64,000 nucleotides of DNA from Pseudomonas farsensis (GTDB lineage: Bacteria; Pseudomonadota; Gammaproteobacteria; Pseudomonadales; Pseudomonadaceae). The stretch lies in assembly GCF_014268805.2 (NCBI RefSeq), contig NZ_JABWRF020000001.1:496001-560000 (forward strand), written 5' to 3'. This document shows positions 8,797-19,695 of this stretch, piece by piece; the stretch's first letter is position 1; each line of letters opens with the position of its first letter. The translations under genes and the position numbers were made by a program. Under the pieces are notes generated by a model. The model did not search any database. It saw only the letters and a list, made by a program, of their open reading frames with translations, and was not told the origin of the DNA.

Positions 8797-9720
8797 TCAG
8801 CGAATGGCGGCAACTTTGGGCGAGGCATCCAGCGCCATCAGGGTTTCGATCATCGCCCGCGCTGCTGGCGATAGCCGGTAACCGCTGCGGCTGACCACGC
8901 CGCAGCGCACGCTCAGCACGTCCAGCGCCGGGGGCAGGTTGCGCCAGTGCAGCCGCACCAGGCGCCCGGTGGCAAGGTCAGCGGCCACCGCTTCTTCACT
9001 GGCCGTGCCAATCGCATCGCTGGCCAGCACCACACTGCGCAGCACTGCCAGGTGCTCGGTTTGCAGGTGCGGGGTGAAGTCGTTGCGCCCGCTGAGGTTG
9101 GCCAGGCGCTTGCGCACGCCGGGCGCAAGCTGCGCACAGGCCAGTGGGTAGCGGAACAGGTCATTGGTCGACAGGCTGTCCTTGGCCAGCAGTGGGTGCC
9201 CGCTACGGCAGAAGAACAGGCCAGGGCGCGGTTTCAACTGCGCGGTGTGGAAGTTGGGGTCGGCCTCGAATGGGCGTACATCGTCGACGAAAAACTCGAT
9301 CTGCTCGCGGCGCAGCGCCTGGCCGAGGCGCTCGGCGTTGTCCACCAGCAATTCGCTGTGGATGCCGGGGTGGCTGGTCAGCAGGTGCTGTAGCGCGTCG
9401 GGCACCAGGTGTACGGCCAGCGCCGGGCCGCAGCCGAAACGCAGTTCGCCGGCATCGAGCTTGGTCATCTGCAGCACATCGTTGTTCAGTTGCGCTGCGC
9501 CTTGCACCAGCCGGCGGGCGTGCTGCAGCACCATGTGCCCTTCCGGGGTCGGCGGCAGGGCCTTGTTGCCGCGTTCGATCAAGGTGCAGCCGAGGGTGTT
9601 TTCCAGGTTCTGGATGGCGCGGCTGAAGGCGGGTTGGGTAATGCCCATGGCTTCGGCGCCTCGGACAAAACTGCGGTACTCGGTGAGGGCGATGAAATAG
9701 CGCAGTTGGCGGAGGTCCAT
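8797..9720 (-). CDS. LysR-family transcriptional regulator
   Basis: The 307-residue protein has the usual N-terminal winged helix (MDLRQLRYFIALTEYRSF, then GAEAMGITQPAFSRAIQNLE) and a periplasmic-binding-fold effector domain from about residue 90. It has no divergent gene: upstream lie an AT-rich stretch (9740-9800), a repeat and the 3' end of the porin gene. Its target cannot be read from context. A role in aromatic catabolism is possible from position alone but not shown. Confidence 0.88.
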   Translation of the reverse strand: MDLRQLRYFIALTEYRSFVRGAEAMGITQPAFSRAIQNLENTLGCTLIERGNKALPPTPEGHMVLQHARRLVQGAAQLNNDVLQMTKLDAGELRFGCGPALAVHLVPDALQHLLTSHPGIHSELLVDNAERLGQALRREQIEFFVDDVRPFEADPNFHTAQLKPRPGLFFCRSGHPLLAKDSLSTNDLFRYPLACAQLAPGVRKRLANLSGRNDFTPHLQTEHLAVLRSVVLASDAIGTASEEAVAADLATGRLVRLHWRNLPPALDVLSVRCGVVSRSGYRLSPAARAMIETLMALDASPKVAAIR

Positions 9721-9837
9721 GCTCGGGCTCTGGTGCGGGGATCAGGGCTCGGTTTTAGCTTTTGTTACTTATAGCGTCAAAGAATGTTATTTGATTTGTA
9801 TAGGTCTTTTGGTTCTTTAGGAGGGCTGCTGACCCTA

Positions 9838-9935
9838 TCGCGGGGCAAGCCCGCTCCCACGTTGTGGGCTGCCCCCAAAGAAACTGGATGGGTGTGCAAC
9901 TTTTTGGGGGCAGTCCATTGCGTGGGAGCAGGGGG
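9838..9935. repeat. Intergenic repeat and GC hairpin
   Basis: Contains the unit TCGCGGGGCAAGCCCGCTCC, then CTGCCCCCAAA near 9870 facing TTTTTGGGGGCAG near 9900, an 11-bp stem downstream of the porin gene (minus strand). It may act as a terminator for that gene. No long T-run follows. Confidence 0.6.
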
Positions 9936-9937
9936 TA

Positions 9938-11191
9938 TCACAACAGGCTTAGCGGGTAGCTCACAATGACCCGGTTTTCATCGAACGAATTGGTGCTGAA
10001 GTCCCGGCGCATGGTCGAGTTGCGCCACTTCAGCGACAGGTCCTTGAAGGTGCCGGACTGGATGACGTAGGCAAGTTCGCTTTCCCGGGCCCATTCCTTG
10101 CCATCGTCGACGGTGGCGGTGTGCACGTTGTCGCCCTTGATGTAGCGGTTCATCAGGGTCAGCCCCGGCACACCGACGCTTGCGAAGTTGAAGTCGTGAC
10201 GAAGCTGCCAGGAGCGCTCCTTGGCACTTTCGAAACTGGCGTTGTAGCTGTCGTTGGCCAGGGTGCCGCCGCTGGTGCCGTTGACGCGCATCCAGCCGTC
10301 ATCGCCACTGACCTTCTGCAACCCTGCATAGAACGTGTGGCCTTTGTAGCGCGCCGACAGCAATGCCGATGCGGTGCGGTTGTCCAGTTCGCCTGCGCGT
10401 TCGCTGCCGTCTTCCTTGCCGATGAAGTAACCCAGGTTGGCGCCCAAGGTCCAGTCACCCAGAGGCTGGCTGTGGACCACGTTTAGGTACTGCTGGCGGT
10501 AGATGTCCTTGAGCTGCGCATCCCACAGGCCGACCAGGGTACGCTTGTCGTTGAAGGTGTATTCGCCGCCTGCGAAGTTGAAACGGTCGGAAGTGGCAGC
10601 AGGGCGGCCCTGCATGAACATGTCTTCCATGCTGGCGTCGTTGCGCGGGCTGTTGCCGCGGAACTGGCCGGCGTAAACGGTCAGCCCGTCGATTTCCTTG
10701 GAGGTTACCTGGCCGCCGCGGAAGGTCTGCGGCAACGAGCGGCCATCATCCGAGCGCAGGATCGGCAGCACCGGCATCCACTCGCCGACTTTCAGTTCGG
10801 TCTGCGACAGGCGCGCCTTGAATGCCACGCCCAGGCGCCCGAAGTCATCGGCGGGGCGCCCGTCATCATGCACCGGGAGCAGGTTGGTATTTGCCGTGCC
10901 TTTGCCGCCATCGAGCTTGACCGAGTACAGCCCGAGCACATCCACGCCGAAGCCGACGGTGCCCTGGGTGAAGCCTGAACGGGCGTCGAGGATGAAGCTC
11001 TGGGTCCACTCTTCGGCTTTGCCCTGGGCGTTGGCTGGGTCGACGAAGTTGCGGTTGATGTAGAAATTGCGCAGGTTGAGGGTGGCCTTGGCGTCTTCGA
11101 AAAAACCGCTTTCTGCGGCGAAGGCGGGCAGGGCGCAGGACATGGCCAACAGGCCGGGCAGCAGCTGGCGTGCAGGGGGCAAAGTGCTCAT
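9938..11191 (-). CDS. OprD/BenF-family outer-membrane porin
   Basis: Substrate-selective outer-membrane channel. The 417-residue protein begins MSTLPPARQLLPGLLAMSCA with a signal peptide cleaved near AFAAES, then the OprD-family opening FFEDAKATLNLRNFYINRNF. It ends with the porin-type SYPLSLL. I chose the ATG at 11191, 47 codons inside the longest frame, because only this start places the signal peptide at the N-terminus. A PcaR-like box 150 bases upstream suggests it serves uptake of pca-pathway aromatic acids; the BenF-like porin next to the P. putida pca cluster (sometimes called PcaP) is the expected orthologue. Substrate is inferred. Confidence 0.88.
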   Translation of the reverse strand: MSTLPPARQLLPGLLAMSCALPAFAAESGFFEDAKATLNLRNFYINRNFVDPANAQGKAEEWTQSFILDARSGFTQGTVGFGVDVLGLYSVKLDGGKGTANTNLLPVHDDGRPADDFGRLGVAFKARLSQTELKVGEWMPVLPILRSDDGRSLPQTFRGGQVTSKEIDGLTVYAGQFRGNSPRNDASMEDMFMQGRPAATSDRFNFAGGEYTFNDKRTLVGLWDAQLKDIYRQQYLNVVHSQPLGDWTLGANLGYFIGKEDGSERAGELDNRTASALLSARYKGHTFYAGLQKVSGDDGWMRVNGTSGGTLANDSYNASFESAKERSWQLRHDFNFASVGVPGLTLMNRYIKGDNVHTATVDDGKEWARESELAYVIQSGTFKDLSLKWRNSTMRRDFSTNSFDENRVIVSYPLSLL

Positions 11192-11340
11192 CTGTCGTGG
11201 ATCTCTTGTTTTTATTGGGTGAGCCTCGGCGCTGCGGGTGCGGGCCGCGGGCTGGGCATCTTGTTGAGAGCTTGTGCAACGTTGCGTGAGCGATGGTGCG
11301 TGGCGAGGGCAGGGCGAGGCAATTCGTCGCAAGCGGAACG

Positions 11341-11355
11341 GGGCGATTATCGAAC
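11341..11355 (-). promoter_or_regulatory. PcaR-like box upstream of the porin gene
   Basis: Read on the minus strand this is GTTCGATAATCGCCC, differing from the remembered PcaR target at one position near its end. CGCGAACATTTC lies just before it. It is 150 bases upstream of the porin start codon and oriented toward it. Confidence 0.6.
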
Positions 11356-11397
11356 GAAATGTTCGCGGTGGTTAGTTTGGGGGGGCCGTGTGCAGGC

Positions 11398-11478
11398 TAT
11401 CGCGGGGCAAGTCCGCTCCCACGCGCTTATCTCGGCGTCCCCGGGGCGTGGGAGCGGGCTTGCCCCGCGATGCGGCTA
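11398..11478. repeat. Inverted pair of GCGGGCTTGCCCCGCG repeats
   Basis: CTATCGCGGGGCAAGTCCGC at 11398 faces GCGTGGGAGCGGGCTTGCCC at about 11448, forming an imperfect long hairpin between the porin promoter and the ttgC terminator. Confidence 0.75.
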
Positions 11479-11482
11479 CCAC

Positions 11483-11510
11483 AAAAAAGCCCACCGCAAG
11501 GGTGGGCTCG
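11483..11510 (-). terminator. Rho-independent terminator of ttgABC
   Basis: On the minus strand GAGCCCACC and GGTGGGC form a stem around CTTGC, followed by TTTTTTG. It is a textbook intrinsic terminator, 17 bases past the ttgC stop codon. Confidence 0.88.
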
Positions 11511-11526
11511 ATGTTGCCGGCTACGG

Positions 11527-12969
11527 TCAGCCTCGTGGTGCTTGCACCGAAGCCTGCTGCTGGGTCTGCTCGTACCAGCCGCCGCCGAGGGCCTTGTACA
11601 GGTTGACCTCGCTGACCAGCTGCGACAGCCGGTCGCTGATCAGCGACTGCTGGGCGCTGAACAGGTTGCGCTGGGCGTCGAGGAAGGTCAGGTTGCTGTC
11701 GATACCGATGCGGTAGCGGCGCTCGGCCAGGCGGTAGTAGTCCTGGTTGGCGGCCACCAGGTCACGCTGGGCCTGCAACTGCTCTTCGAACGTCTTGCGC
11801 GCGGCCAGGCCATCGGCGACTTCCTGGAAGGCCGTCTGGATGGTTTTTTCGTACCGGGCAACGTTGATGTCTTTCTGGATTTTCGAGTAATCCAGGCTGG
11901 CCTTCAGGCTACCGGCGTTGAAAATCGGCAGGTTGATCTGCGGCTGGAACAGCCAGGTGCCGGAGCCGCCCTTGAACAGCCCACCCATGTCCGGGCTCAG
12001 GGTACCGGCATTGGCGGTCAGGCTGATGCTTGGGAAGAACGCCGCACGCGCCGCGCCGATGTTGGCATTGGCCGCCTTGAGCAGGTGCTCGGCTTCCTGG
12101 ATGTCAGGGCGCCGCTGCAGCACGTCGGACGGCAAGCCAGCCGGCACTTCGGCCAGTTGGTCGGCATCAAGCTTAAGCGGGGCTGGCAGGTTGCCAACGC
12201 CGGTACCGACCAGCACGGTCAGGCTGTTCAGGTCCTGGGCGACCAGGCGCTGATACTGCGCATGCTTGACCCGCGCGCCTTCGACGGCGGTGCGCGCCTG
12301 GCTCAGGTCCAGCGCCGAGGCTACCCCCACCTCATTGCTGCGGCGGGTCAGGTTGTAGCTCTCTTCGTAGGTTTTCAGCGTGTCTTCGGTCAGCTTCAGC
12401 AGGGCCTGGTCGGCCTGCCAGGTGTAGTAGGCGTTGGCAACGCTGGCCACCAGGCTGATCTGCGTGGAGCGGCGCGCCTGCTCGCTGGACAGGTAGGTTT
12501 CCAGCGCCTGTTGCGACAGGCTGCGCACACGGCCAAAGAGGTCCAGCTCGTAGGCGCTGACGCCAAGCGTGGCCGAGTACTGGCTGGTGATGTTGGCTTC
12601 ACCGGTTTGCGAAAGGTCCGCCGGAACGCGCTGACGGCTGCCGCTGCCAGTGGCCGAAACCGCCGGGAACAGGTCGGCGCGCTGGATGCGGTACTGGGCG
12701 CGGTAGGCGTCGATGTTCAACGCGGCAACGCGCAGGTCGCGGTTGTTTTCCAGCGACGCCTGGATCAACTGCTGCAGCGCCGGGTCGTGGAAGAACTGGC
12801 GCCAGCCTTGCTCGGCGGCGGCCACGTTGGCGCTCTCGGTCGGCGAGTACGCAGGGCCTTGCGGCCACTGCGCAGCCACCGGCGCTTCCGGCGTCTGGTA
12901 GTCGGGGATCAGCGAGCAGCCGCCGAGAATGAAGGCGGTGACCGCCAGGGACAACAAAGACTTGGTCAT
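11527..12969 (-). CDS. ttgC: Outer-membrane channel lipoprotein TtgC (OprM family)
   Basis: Outer-membrane exit duct of the TtgABC tripartite pump, exporting antibiotics, flavonoids and aromatic solvents. The 480-residue protein has a lipoprotein signal ending LGGC at Cys18 and two OEP repeats (for example [14 protein letters not shown] near the C-terminus), the normal length for OprM/TtgC. Its start overlaps the ttgB stop by 4 bases (ATGA type), so the two are translationally coupled. It is the last gene of the operon, followed by an intrinsic terminator. Confidence 0.93.
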   Translation of the reverse strand: MTKSLLSLAVTAFILGGCSLIPDYQTPEAPVAAQWPQGPAYSPTESANVAAAEQGWRQFFHDPALQQLIQASLENNRDLRVAALNIDAYRAQYRIQRADLFPAVSATGSGSRQRVPADLSQTGEANITSQYSATLGVSAYELDLFGRVRSLSQQALETYLSSEQARRSTQISLVASVANAYYTWQADQALLKLTEDTLKTYEESYNLTRRSNEVGVASALDLSQARTAVEGARVKHAQYQRLVAQDLNSLTVLVGTGVGNLPAPLKLDADQLAEVPAGLPSDVLQRRPDIQEAEHLLKAANANIGAARAAFFPSISLTANAGTLSPDMGGLFKGGSGTWLFQPQINLPIFNAGSLKASLDYSKIQKDINVARYEKTIQTAFQEVADGLAARKTFEEQLQAQRDLVAANQDYYRLAERRYRIGIDSNLTFLDAQRNLFSAQQSLISDRLSQLVSEVNLYKALGGGWYEQTQQQASVQAPRG

Positions 12970-15900
12970 TGCCCAGCCTCGATACGTGGGGTTTGAGGAG
13001 TGGCGTCCGTTTCTGGCTTTTTGCTGCCGAACAGCGACGACACGGCGACGAAGAACAGTGGTACCCAGAAGATGGCCAGCACGGTTGCACTGATCATGCC
13101 GCCGATCACACCGGTACCGATGGCGTGCTGGCTACCGGCGCCGGCGCCGCTGGCGATGGTCAACGGTACCACGCCGAGGATGAACGCCAGCGAGGTCATG
13201 ATGATCGGGCGCAGACGCATGCGGCAGGCCTCGATGGCTGCGTCATACAGGCTGCGGCCCTGCTCGTGCAATTCCTTGGCGAACTCGACGATCAGGATGG
13301 CGTTTTTCGCCGCAAGGCCGATGGTGGTCAACAGGCCGACCAGGAAGTACACGTCGTTGGACAGCCCGCGCATGCTGGCTGCAATCAGCGCACCGATGAT
13401 ACCCAGCGGTACTACCAGCACCACGGCGATCGGGATCGACCAGCTTTCGTACAGCGCCGCCAGGCACAGGAACACGAACAGGATCGAGAGGGCGAACAGC
13501 GCCGGCATTTGCGAGCCGGAGAGTTTTTCCTCGTAGGACATGCCGGTCCAGGAGAAGCCGATGCCGTCCGGTAGTTCGCCGGCGATGCGCTCGACTTCGG
13601 CCATGGCTTCACCGGTGCTGTAGCCAGGGGCCGGGGCACCGAGAATTTCCATCGCCTCAACGCCGTTGTAGCGCGAAAGCTTCGGCGAGCCGTAGCTCCA
13701 TTCACCTTTGGCGAAGGAGGAGAACGGCACCATTTCGCCAGCGCTGTTGCGCACGTACCACTTCTGCAGGTCTTCCGGGCTCATCCGCGAATTGGCTTCA
13801 CCCTGAATGTAGACCTTCTTGACCCGACCACGGTCGATGAAGTCGTTGACGTAGCTGGCACCCAGGGCAATCGACAGGGTGTTGTTGATGTCGGAAATGG
13901 TCACGCCCAGAGCGCTGGCACGTTCGTCATCAATGGTCAGCTGGTACTGCGGCTCATCGTTCAGGCCGTTCGGGCGCACACCGGCGAGGATCTTGCTCTG
14001 CGCTGCAAGGCCGAGGAACTGGTTGCGCGCTTCCATCAGTTTTTCGTGGCCGACACCGCCGCGGTCCTGCAGGAACACGTCGAAGCCACTGGCGTTACCC
14101 AGCTCCAGGACCGCAGGTGGCGCGAAGGCGAACACCATGGCGTCACGGAAGGTGAAGAAGTGCTGCTGGGCGCGTTGGGCCAGGCCGAACACGCTGTTTT
14201 CCTTGGAGCGCTCGCCCCACGGCTTGAGCATGATGAACGCCATGCCCGAGCTCTGCCCACGGCCTGCGAAGTTGAAGCCGTTGACGGTAAACACCGACGA
14301 CACGGTGTCGGCTTCATCCTTGAGCAGGTATTCACGCATCTGGTCGACCACGACCTGGGTGCGTTCGGCACTGGAGCCTGCCGGGGTCTGCACCTGGGCG
14401 AACAGTACGCCTTGGTCTTCTTCGGGCAGGAAGGCGGTCGGGATGCGCATGAACAGCCAGATCATGCCTACCACGATAAGCGCATAGGCCAGCAGGAACG
14501 GCGCCTTGTTGCGCAGGATGGTCCCGACGCTGCGCTCGTAGCCGACCACGGTCTTGTCGAAGCTGCGGTTGAACCAGCCGAAGAAACCACGCTTGGCGAC
14601 ATGGTGCTCGCCCTTCTTCACAGGCTTGAGCATGGTTGCGCACAGGGCCGGGGTGAACACCAGTGCTACCAGCACCGACAGGCCCATGGCCGAGACGATG
14701 GTGATCGAGAACTGGCGGTAGATCACGCCGGTGGAGCCGCCGAAGAACGCCATTGGCAGCAGTACCGCCGACAGCACCAGCGCAATACCCACCAGGGCGC
14801 CCTGGATCTGGGCCATGGAGCGCTTGGTGGCCTCCTTGGGTGGCAGCCCCTCCTCGGACATTACCCGCTCGACGTTCTCCACCACGACGATGGCATCGTC
14901 CACCAACAGACCGATGGCCAGCACCATGGCGAACATGGTCAGGGTGTTGATACTGAAGCCTGCGGCCGCCAGGATGCCGAAGGTACCCAGCAATACCACA
15001 GGTACGGTCATGGTGGTGATGACGGTGGCGCGGAAGTTCTGCAGGAACAGGTACATCACCAGGAACACCAGCACCACGGCCTCGATCAGGGTGTGGATGA
15101 CCCCGCTGATCGATTCGGTGACAACCGGCGTGGTGTCATACGGGAATACCGCTTTCACCCCTGGCGGGAAGAACGGTTCGAGGTCGCTGATGGTGGTGCG
15201 CAGCGCCTTGGCGGTGTCCAGGGCGTTGGCGCCGGTGGCCAGTTTTACCGCCAGGCCCGAGGCGGGCTTGCCGTTGAACTGAGCGCTGACCGAGTAGTTT
15301 TCACCACCCAGGGCAACGTCGGCGACATCACGCAGGCGCACCTGCGAGCCATCCTTGTTGACCTTGAGCAGGATGTTCTGGAACTGCTCGGCAGTTTGCA
15401 GGCGGGTCTTGCCGATGATCGTGGCGTTGAGCTGGGTGCCAGGCATGGCCGGCAAACCGCCGAGCTGGCCGGACGACACCTGCACGTTCTGCGCGGCCAC
15501 GGCGGTCTTGACGTCGACCGGGGTGAGCTGGAACTTGTTCAGCTTGGCCGGATCCAGCCAGATACGCATGGCGTACTGGGCACCGAACACCTGGAAGTCA
15601 CCGACACCGGCCGTACGCGAGATCGAGTCCTGCATGTTGGAGACGATGTAGTTGGCCAGGTCGTCCTTGGTCATGCTGCCGTCTTCGGACACCAGGCCGA
15701 TCACCATCAGGAAGTTTTTAACCGCCTTGGTGACCCGGATGCCTTGCTGCTGCACTTCTTGCGGCAGCAGCGGGGTGGCCAGGTTCAGCTTGTTCTGCAC
15801 CTGCACCTGCGCGGTATCAGGGTTGGTGCCCTGCTCGAAGGTGGCGGTGATGGTCATGCTGCCGTCGGAGTTGCTCTCGGACGATACATAACGCAGGTTG

Positions 15901-16118
15901 TCGATACCGTTGAGCTGCTGCTCGATGACCTGCACCACGGTGTCCTGCACGGTCTGCGCCGAGGCGCCCGGGTAGGATACGGCGATGGCGATGGCCGGCG
16001 GCGCAATGCTGGGGTACTGGTTGATCGGCAACTTCAGGATCGACAGCGCCCCGACCAGCATGATCACCAAGGCGATCACCCAGGCGAAGATCGGGCGATC
16101 AATAAAGAACTTCGACAT
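12966..16118 (-). CDS. ttgB: RND efflux transporter TtgB (HAE1 family)
   Basis: Proton-driven inner-membrane component of the TtgABC multidrug pump, equivalent to MexB/AcrB. The 1050-residue product is full length, starting [20 protein letters not shown]. It has 12 TM helices and the TM4 relay motif [18 protein letters not shown] with the paired aspartates, plus [18 protein letters not shown] before TM6. Only 3 bases separate it from ttgA. P. putida TtgABC gives basal resistance to toluene, chloramphenicol and beta-lactams and is repressed by TtgR. Confidence 0.95.
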   Translation of the reverse strand: MSKFFIDRPIFAWVIALVIMLVGALSILKLPINQYPSIAPPAIAIAVSYPGASAQTVQDTVVQVIEQQLNGIDNLRYVSSESNSDGSMTITATFEQGTNPDTAQVQVQNKLNLATPLLPQEVQQQGIRVTKAVKNFLMVIGLVSEDGSMTKDDLANYIVSNMQDSISRTAGVGDFQVFGAQYAMRIWLDPAKLNKFQLTPVDVKTAVAAQNVQVSSGQLGGLPAMPGTQLNATIIGKTRLQTAEQFQNILLKVNKDGSQVRLRDVADVALGGENYSVSAQFNGKPASGLAVKLATGANALDTAKALRTTISDLEPFFPPGVKAVFPYDTTPVVTESISGVIHTLIEAVVLVFLVMYLFLQNFRATVITTMTVPVVLLGTFGILAAAGFSINTLTMFAMVLAIGLLVDDAIVVVENVERVMSEEGLPPKEATKRSMAQIQGALVGIALVLSAVLLPMAFFGGSTGVIYRQFSITIVSAMGLSVLVALVFTPALCATMLKPVKKGEHHVAKRGFFGWFNRSFDKTVVGYERSVGTILRNKAPFLLAYALIVVGMIWLFMRIPTAFLPEEDQGVLFAQVQTPAGSSAERTQVVVDQMREYLLKDEADTVSSVFTVNGFNFAGRGQSSGMAFIMLKPWGERSKENSVFGLAQRAQQHFFTFRDAMVFAFAPPAVLELGNASGFDVFLQDRGGVGHEKLMEARNQFLGLAAQSKILAGVRPNGLNDEPQYQLTIDDERASALGVTISDINNTLSIALGASYVNDFIDRGRVKKVYIQGEANSRMSPEDLQKWYVRNSAGEMVPFSSFAKGEWSYGSPKLSRYNGVEAMEILGAPAPGYSTGEAMAEVERIAGELPDGIGFSWTGMSYEEKLSGSQMPALFALSILFVFLCLAALYESWSIPIAVVLVVPLGIIGALIAASMRGLSNDVYFLVGLLTTIGLAAKNAILIVEFAKELHEQGRSLYDAAIEACRMRLRPIIMTSLAFILGVVPLTIASGAGAGSQHAIGTGVIGGMISATVLAIFWVPLFFVAVSSLFGSKKPETDATPQTPRIEAGQ

Positions 16119-16121
16119 GGT

Positions 16122-17276
16122 TTACTCCGCTTTGGCGTCGGCTTTCGCGGCGCCCGCCTGATCAGGGCTGCCCGGCTTCTTGACGTTGGTGGCTTCGCTG
16201 ACCTTGACCTCGACCCCTGGGCGCACGTATTGCAGGCCTTCGGTGATAAGGCGGTCGCCGGCCTTGAGGCCGTCTTCGATCAGCCAATCTGTGCCCAGGG
16301 TACGGCTGGCCTTGAGCTGACGCAGTTCGACCTTGTTGTCCGGGCCGACCACCAGGGCGGTAGGCGCGCCTTTGAGGTCGCGGGTCACACCTTGTTGCGG
16401 GGCCAGGATGGCGTTGGCGTTGACCCCAGCTTTGAGCCGCGCGTGGACGAACATGCCTGGCAGCAAGGTGTGCTCTGGGTTCGGGAAGATCGCACGCAGG
16501 GTCACGGAACCGGTGGTTTCGTCGACGGCAACTTCAGAGAACTCCAGGCGGCCCTGTTGCTTGAACAGGCTGCCGTCTTCGAGCACCAGTTGCACCTGGG
16601 CGGCGTTTTCGCCGGCCTTCTGCAATTGGCCGCTTTCCAGGTCACGGCGCAGCTTGAGCAGCTCGGCGGTGGACTGGGTCACGTCGACGTAGATCGGGTC
16701 GAGTTGCTGGATGGTAGCCATGGCGTTGGTCTGGCCATTGCTCACCAAGGCACCTTCGGTAAAGGCGGAGCGGCCGATACGGCCACTGATCGGGGCCAGC
16801 ACCTTGGTGTAGCGCAGGTCGATCTGCGCGCTCTTGAGCGAAGCCTCGGCCTGCAATCGTTTGGCGTTGGCGTCGTCGTATTCCTGTTTGGAAACGGCTT
16901 GCTCATCGATCAACTGCTTGTAGCGTTCGGCCAGCGAGCGGGTGGCTTGCAGGTTGGCCTGGGCGTTGGCCAGGGTTGCCTCGTAGACGGCAGGGTCGAT
17001 CTGGTAGAGCTGCTGCCCTTCCTTCACTTCGCTGCCTTCCTTGAACAGGCGCTTGAGAATGATGCCGTTGACCTGCGGGCGAACCTCGGCCACGCGGAAG
17101 GCGGTAGTACGCCCCGGCAGTTCCGAGGTAAGGGTGAAGGCTTGGGGTTGCAGGGTGACGACGCCGACCTGAGGAGCCTGCGCCGCGGGCGGCGCCTCTT
17201 CTTTCTTACAGCCGCTGAGCAGTGTGGCCAGGGCGATGGCGGAAACCAGAGCGGTAACAGCTGGCTTGAGTTGCAT
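16122..17276 (-). CDS. ttgA: Periplasmic adaptor lipoprotein TtgA
   Basis: Membrane-fusion protein linking TtgB to TtgC. The 384-residue protein has a lipoprotein signal with LSGC (Cys23), then biotinyl-lipoyl, alpha-hairpin (YEATLANAQANLQATRSLAE) and beta-barrel segments (GTDWLIEDGLKAGDRLITEG). Length matches MexA/AcrA. It is the first gene of ttgABC and divergent from ttgR. The 250-base gap holds the TtgR operator, so induction by TtgR ligands (flavonoids, chloramphenicol, tetracycline) is expected. Confidence 0.94.
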   Translation of the reverse strand: MQLKPAVTALVSAIALATLLSGCKKEEAPPAAQAPQVGVVTLQPQAFTLTSELPGRTTAFRVAEVRPQVNGIILKRLFKEGSEVKEGQQLYQIDPAVYEATLANAQANLQATRSLAERYKQLIDEQAVSKQEYDDANAKRLQAEASLKSAQIDLRYTKVLAPISGRIGRSAFTEGALVSNGQTNAMATIQQLDPIYVDVTQSTAELLKLRRDLESGQLQKAGENAAQVQLVLEDGSLFKQQGRLEFSEVAVDETTGSVTLRAIFPNPEHTLLPGMFVHARLKAGVNANAILAPQQGVTRDLKGAPTALVVGPDNKVELRQLKASRTLGTDWLIEDGLKAGDRLITEGLQYVRPGVEVKVSEATNVKKPGSPDQAGAAKADAKAE

Positions 17277-17367
17277 GAGGATCCTCGGGTCGCAGGAGCG
17301 GGGGAGCTCAAGAATAGATGAAGTGTTCTGTCAGAAAAATGCTATCAGTTGGATTAATAGCTTGCTA

Positions 17368-17404
17368 AGGAATATACTTACATTCATGGTTGTTTGTAAA
17401 TACT
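17368..17404. promoter_or_regulatory. TtgR operator between ttgA and ttgR
   Basis: The AT-rich segment with GGAATATACTTACATTCATG and GTTGTTTGTAAATAC matches, on the opposite strand, the known TtgR operator core (TTTACAAACAACCATGAATG). TtgR binding here represses ttgABC and, more weakly, itself. The AT content contrasts sharply with the flanks. Boundaries are approximate. Confidence 0.8.
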
Positions 17405-17526
17405 ACCAACCGGCCCTTTCTAGCGGTCAGGTGGTAAATAATTGTTACCGGCGGACGCCCTGAAGAGGCAGCTCCGGGTTGAATTCCGCCTGCCAACTGC
17501 GCAGGGCATGATGAGGTTGTGCTGCC

Positions 17527-18159
17527 ATGGTCCGTCGAACCAAAGAAGAAGCCCAGGAAACCCGCGCCCAGATTATCGAGGCGGCGGAGAAGGCGTTCTA
17601 CAAGCGCGGGGTTGCGCGCACCACTCTCACCGACATTGCCGAGCTGGCCGGGGTGACCCGCGGCGCCATCTACTGGCATTTCAGCAACAAGGCGGACTTG
17701 GTGCAGGCGCTGCTCGACAGCCTGCACGAAACCCATGACCACTTGGCGCGCGCCAGTGAAAGCGAAGACGAACTGGACCCGCTTGGCTGTATGCGCAAGC
17801 TGCTGCTGCAAGTGTTCAGCGACCTGGTACTCAACGCCCGGACCCGGCGGATCAATGAAATCCTGCACCATAAGTGCGAGTTCACCGATGACATGTGTGA
17901 GATTCGCCTGCAGCGCCAGAGTGCCGTGCTCGACTGCCATGAAGGCATAGCCTTGGCGATGAAAAATTCGGTACGCCGCGAACAGCTGCCGGCCGACCTT
18001 GATTGCGACCGCGCGGCCGTTGCGATGTTTGCCTATATCGACGGGTTGATCGGGCGCTGGCTGCTGCTGCCGGACAGCTTCGAACTGCTGCGCGATGCTG
18101 AAAAGTGGGTCGACGCCGGGCTGGATATGCTGCGCTTGAGCCCGGCACTACGCAAATAG
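17527..18159 (+). CDS. ttgR: TetR-family repressor TtgR
   Basis: Local repressor of ttgABC. The 210-residue protein starts [20 protein letters not shown], has a TetR helix-turn-helix at about residues 30-55 ([20 protein letters not shown]) and the TtgR ligand-domain segment [15 protein letters not shown], ending RLSPALRK as in known TtgR. Effectors bind the C-terminal pocket and release DNA. It is divergent from ttgA, with the operator in the gap. Recognition is strong over the full length. Confidence 0.95.
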   Translation: MVRRTKEEAQETRAQIIEAAEKAFYKRGVARTTLTDIAELAGVTRGAIYWHFSNKADLVQALLDSLHETHDHLARASESEDELDPLGCMRKLLLQVFSDLVLNARTRRINEILHHKCEFTDDMCEIRLQRQSAVLDCHEGIALAMKNSVRREQLPADLDCDRAAVAMFAYIDGLIGRWLLLPDSFELLRDAEKWVDAGLDMLRLSPALRK

Positions 18160-18243
18160 CACTTTGTGAAGGTTTGTGAGCAAGTGTTGCCCTTGGTGCG
18201 TTAACGCAAGATTAAGCCCGTCTTTACCGGTTGGCGGGCGGCT

Positions 18244-19695
18244 TCAGTGCCCGCGTAGTTGTTTATCCGGCAGCGCCAGCGCCGCCAGCAGGCCCAGCAG
18301 GGCAACCCCGGCGCTGCCCAGCAGCAGATGGCGGAAGGTCTCCAGCAAGCGGCCCTGGGCCAGCAGGTCTGCCTGCCCGGCCTTGAGGCTACCCAGCAAT
18401 GGGTTGCCAATCACGTCCAGGCCGCCGCTGTGCAGCAGCCCCAGCAACAGGCTGGACATGCACGCCACGCCCATCGCCCCGCCCAGTGAGCGGAACAGGT
18501 TGGTGGTGCTGGTCGCCACACCAATATCCTTCGCTTCGACCGCGCTCTGGGTGCCCACCAGCGAGGTCGGAAACTGCAGCCCGCAGGCAACCCCCGCCAA
18601 CAACATGAACAAGCCGCTGAGCAGCGCCGACTGCGGCGGCGTCATGGCCATGGCAGCAATCGCCATGGGCATCAGCACGGCGCCGGCCAGAATCTGCGGT
18701 TTGTAGCGCCCGGTGCGGCTGGTCATGCGCCCGCCGGTGAACGCGCCCAGCGGCAGGCCCATGGCCAGTGGCAGCAGGTGCAACGCCGCCGCGTCGGCGC
18801 CGGCACCGGTGATGCTCTGGTAGCGCAGCGGCATCAGCATGGTCAGCGAAATGGACTGGAAGCTGGCAAAGAAAATCACCCCCCAGCACAGCACTGCCAC
18901 GCGGTTGCCGAACAGGCTCATCGGCAGCAACGGCTCGCGGCAGCGCCGCTCATGGGCGATGAACACCAGCAGCCCGAGCAGCGCCGCGCCCATCAGTGCC
19001 AGCACCGGCTGCGACAGCCAGGCGTGGCCTTGGCCGACCAAGGTGATGCCCAGCAGCAAGCTGCCCAGGCCGATGATCATCAACACCGCGCCGGTATAAT
19101 CCACCTGCGCCTGGCGGTGTTTGACCGGGATGCCCGCCAGGGCGCGGTGGATCACCCACAGCGCCACCACGCCGAGCGGCAGGTTGATCCAGAACACCCA
19201 GCGCCACGACAGGTACTCGGTCAGCCAGCCGCCCAGCACCGGCCCAGCTACGCTGGCCAAGGCATACATGCTGCTGAAATAGCCTTGGTAGCGGCCCCGC
19301 TCGCGGGGCGGCACGAAGTCGCCGATGATCGCCTGGCTGACCGAGACCATGCCGCCTGCACCTATGCCTTGCAGCACCCGCGCCAGTACCAGTTGCGGCA
19401 TGTCCTGGGCCAGGGCGCAGCCGATGGAGGCCAGGGTGAACAGCGCGGTACCGGTCAGGATCATGCGCCGGCGGCCATACAGGTCGCCGAGCTTGCCGTA
19501 GATCGGCACGGCGATGGTCATGGCCACCATATAGCCGGAGATGACCCAGGCCAGCAGCCCGACATCGTTGAACTGGGCGGAAATGGCTGGCATCGACACG
19601 GCAACGATGGTCTGGTCGAGGGCGCCAAGGAAGATCGCCAGCATCAGGGCGGTCAATACACTGCGCAAGGCGTTGGGGGGCAGGGCGGCAGTCAC
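18244..19695 (-). CDS. DHA2-family (EmrB/QacA) drug exporter
   Basis: Proton antiporter expected to export hydrophobic toxicants. The 483-residue protein has about 14 TM segments, [16 protein letters not shown] in TM1, [14 protein letters not shown] in loop 2-3 and [20 protein letters not shown], the antiporter motif region of TM5. The start is GTG at 19695, placed by GTGAAGG 7 bases upstream; the ATG 5 bases further upstream is out of frame. No EmrA-type adaptor gene adjoins it, so it probably works alone across the inner membrane. A perfect palindrome about 78 bases upstream could be its operator. Confidence 0.9.
   Translation of the reverse strand: MTAALPPNALRSVLTALMLAIFLGALDQTIVAVSMPAISAQFNDVGLLAWVISGYMVAMTIAVPIYGKLGDLYGRRRMILTGTALFTLASIGCALAQDMPQLVLARVLQGIGAGGMVSVSQAIIGDFVPPRERGRYQGYFSSMYALASVAGPVLGGWLTEYLSWRWVFWINLPLGVVALWVIHRALAGIPVKHRQAQVDYTGAVLMIIGLGSLLLGITLVGQGHAWLSQPVLALMGAALLGLLVFIAHERRCREPLLPMSLFGNRVAVLCWGVIFFASFQSISLTMLMPLRYQSITGAGADAAALHLLPLAMGLPLGAFTGGRMTSRTGRYKPQILAGAVLMPMAIAAMAMTPPQSALLSGLFMLLAGVACGLQFPTSLVGTQSAVEAKDIGVATSTTNLFRSLGGAMGVACMSSLLLGLLHSGGLDVIGNPLLGSLKAGQADLLAQGRLLETFRHLLLGSAGVALLGLLAALALPDKQLRGH

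Noticed and set aside
14046..17321. Open frame of 1091 codons opposite ttgB and ttgA
   Set aside because: It is the mirror of ttgB/ttgA codons in high-G+C DNA; the product is Gln/His/Arg-rich with no domain. The same applies to long mirror frames at 1178-2536, 4037-5815, 38176-40134 and 49345-51027.
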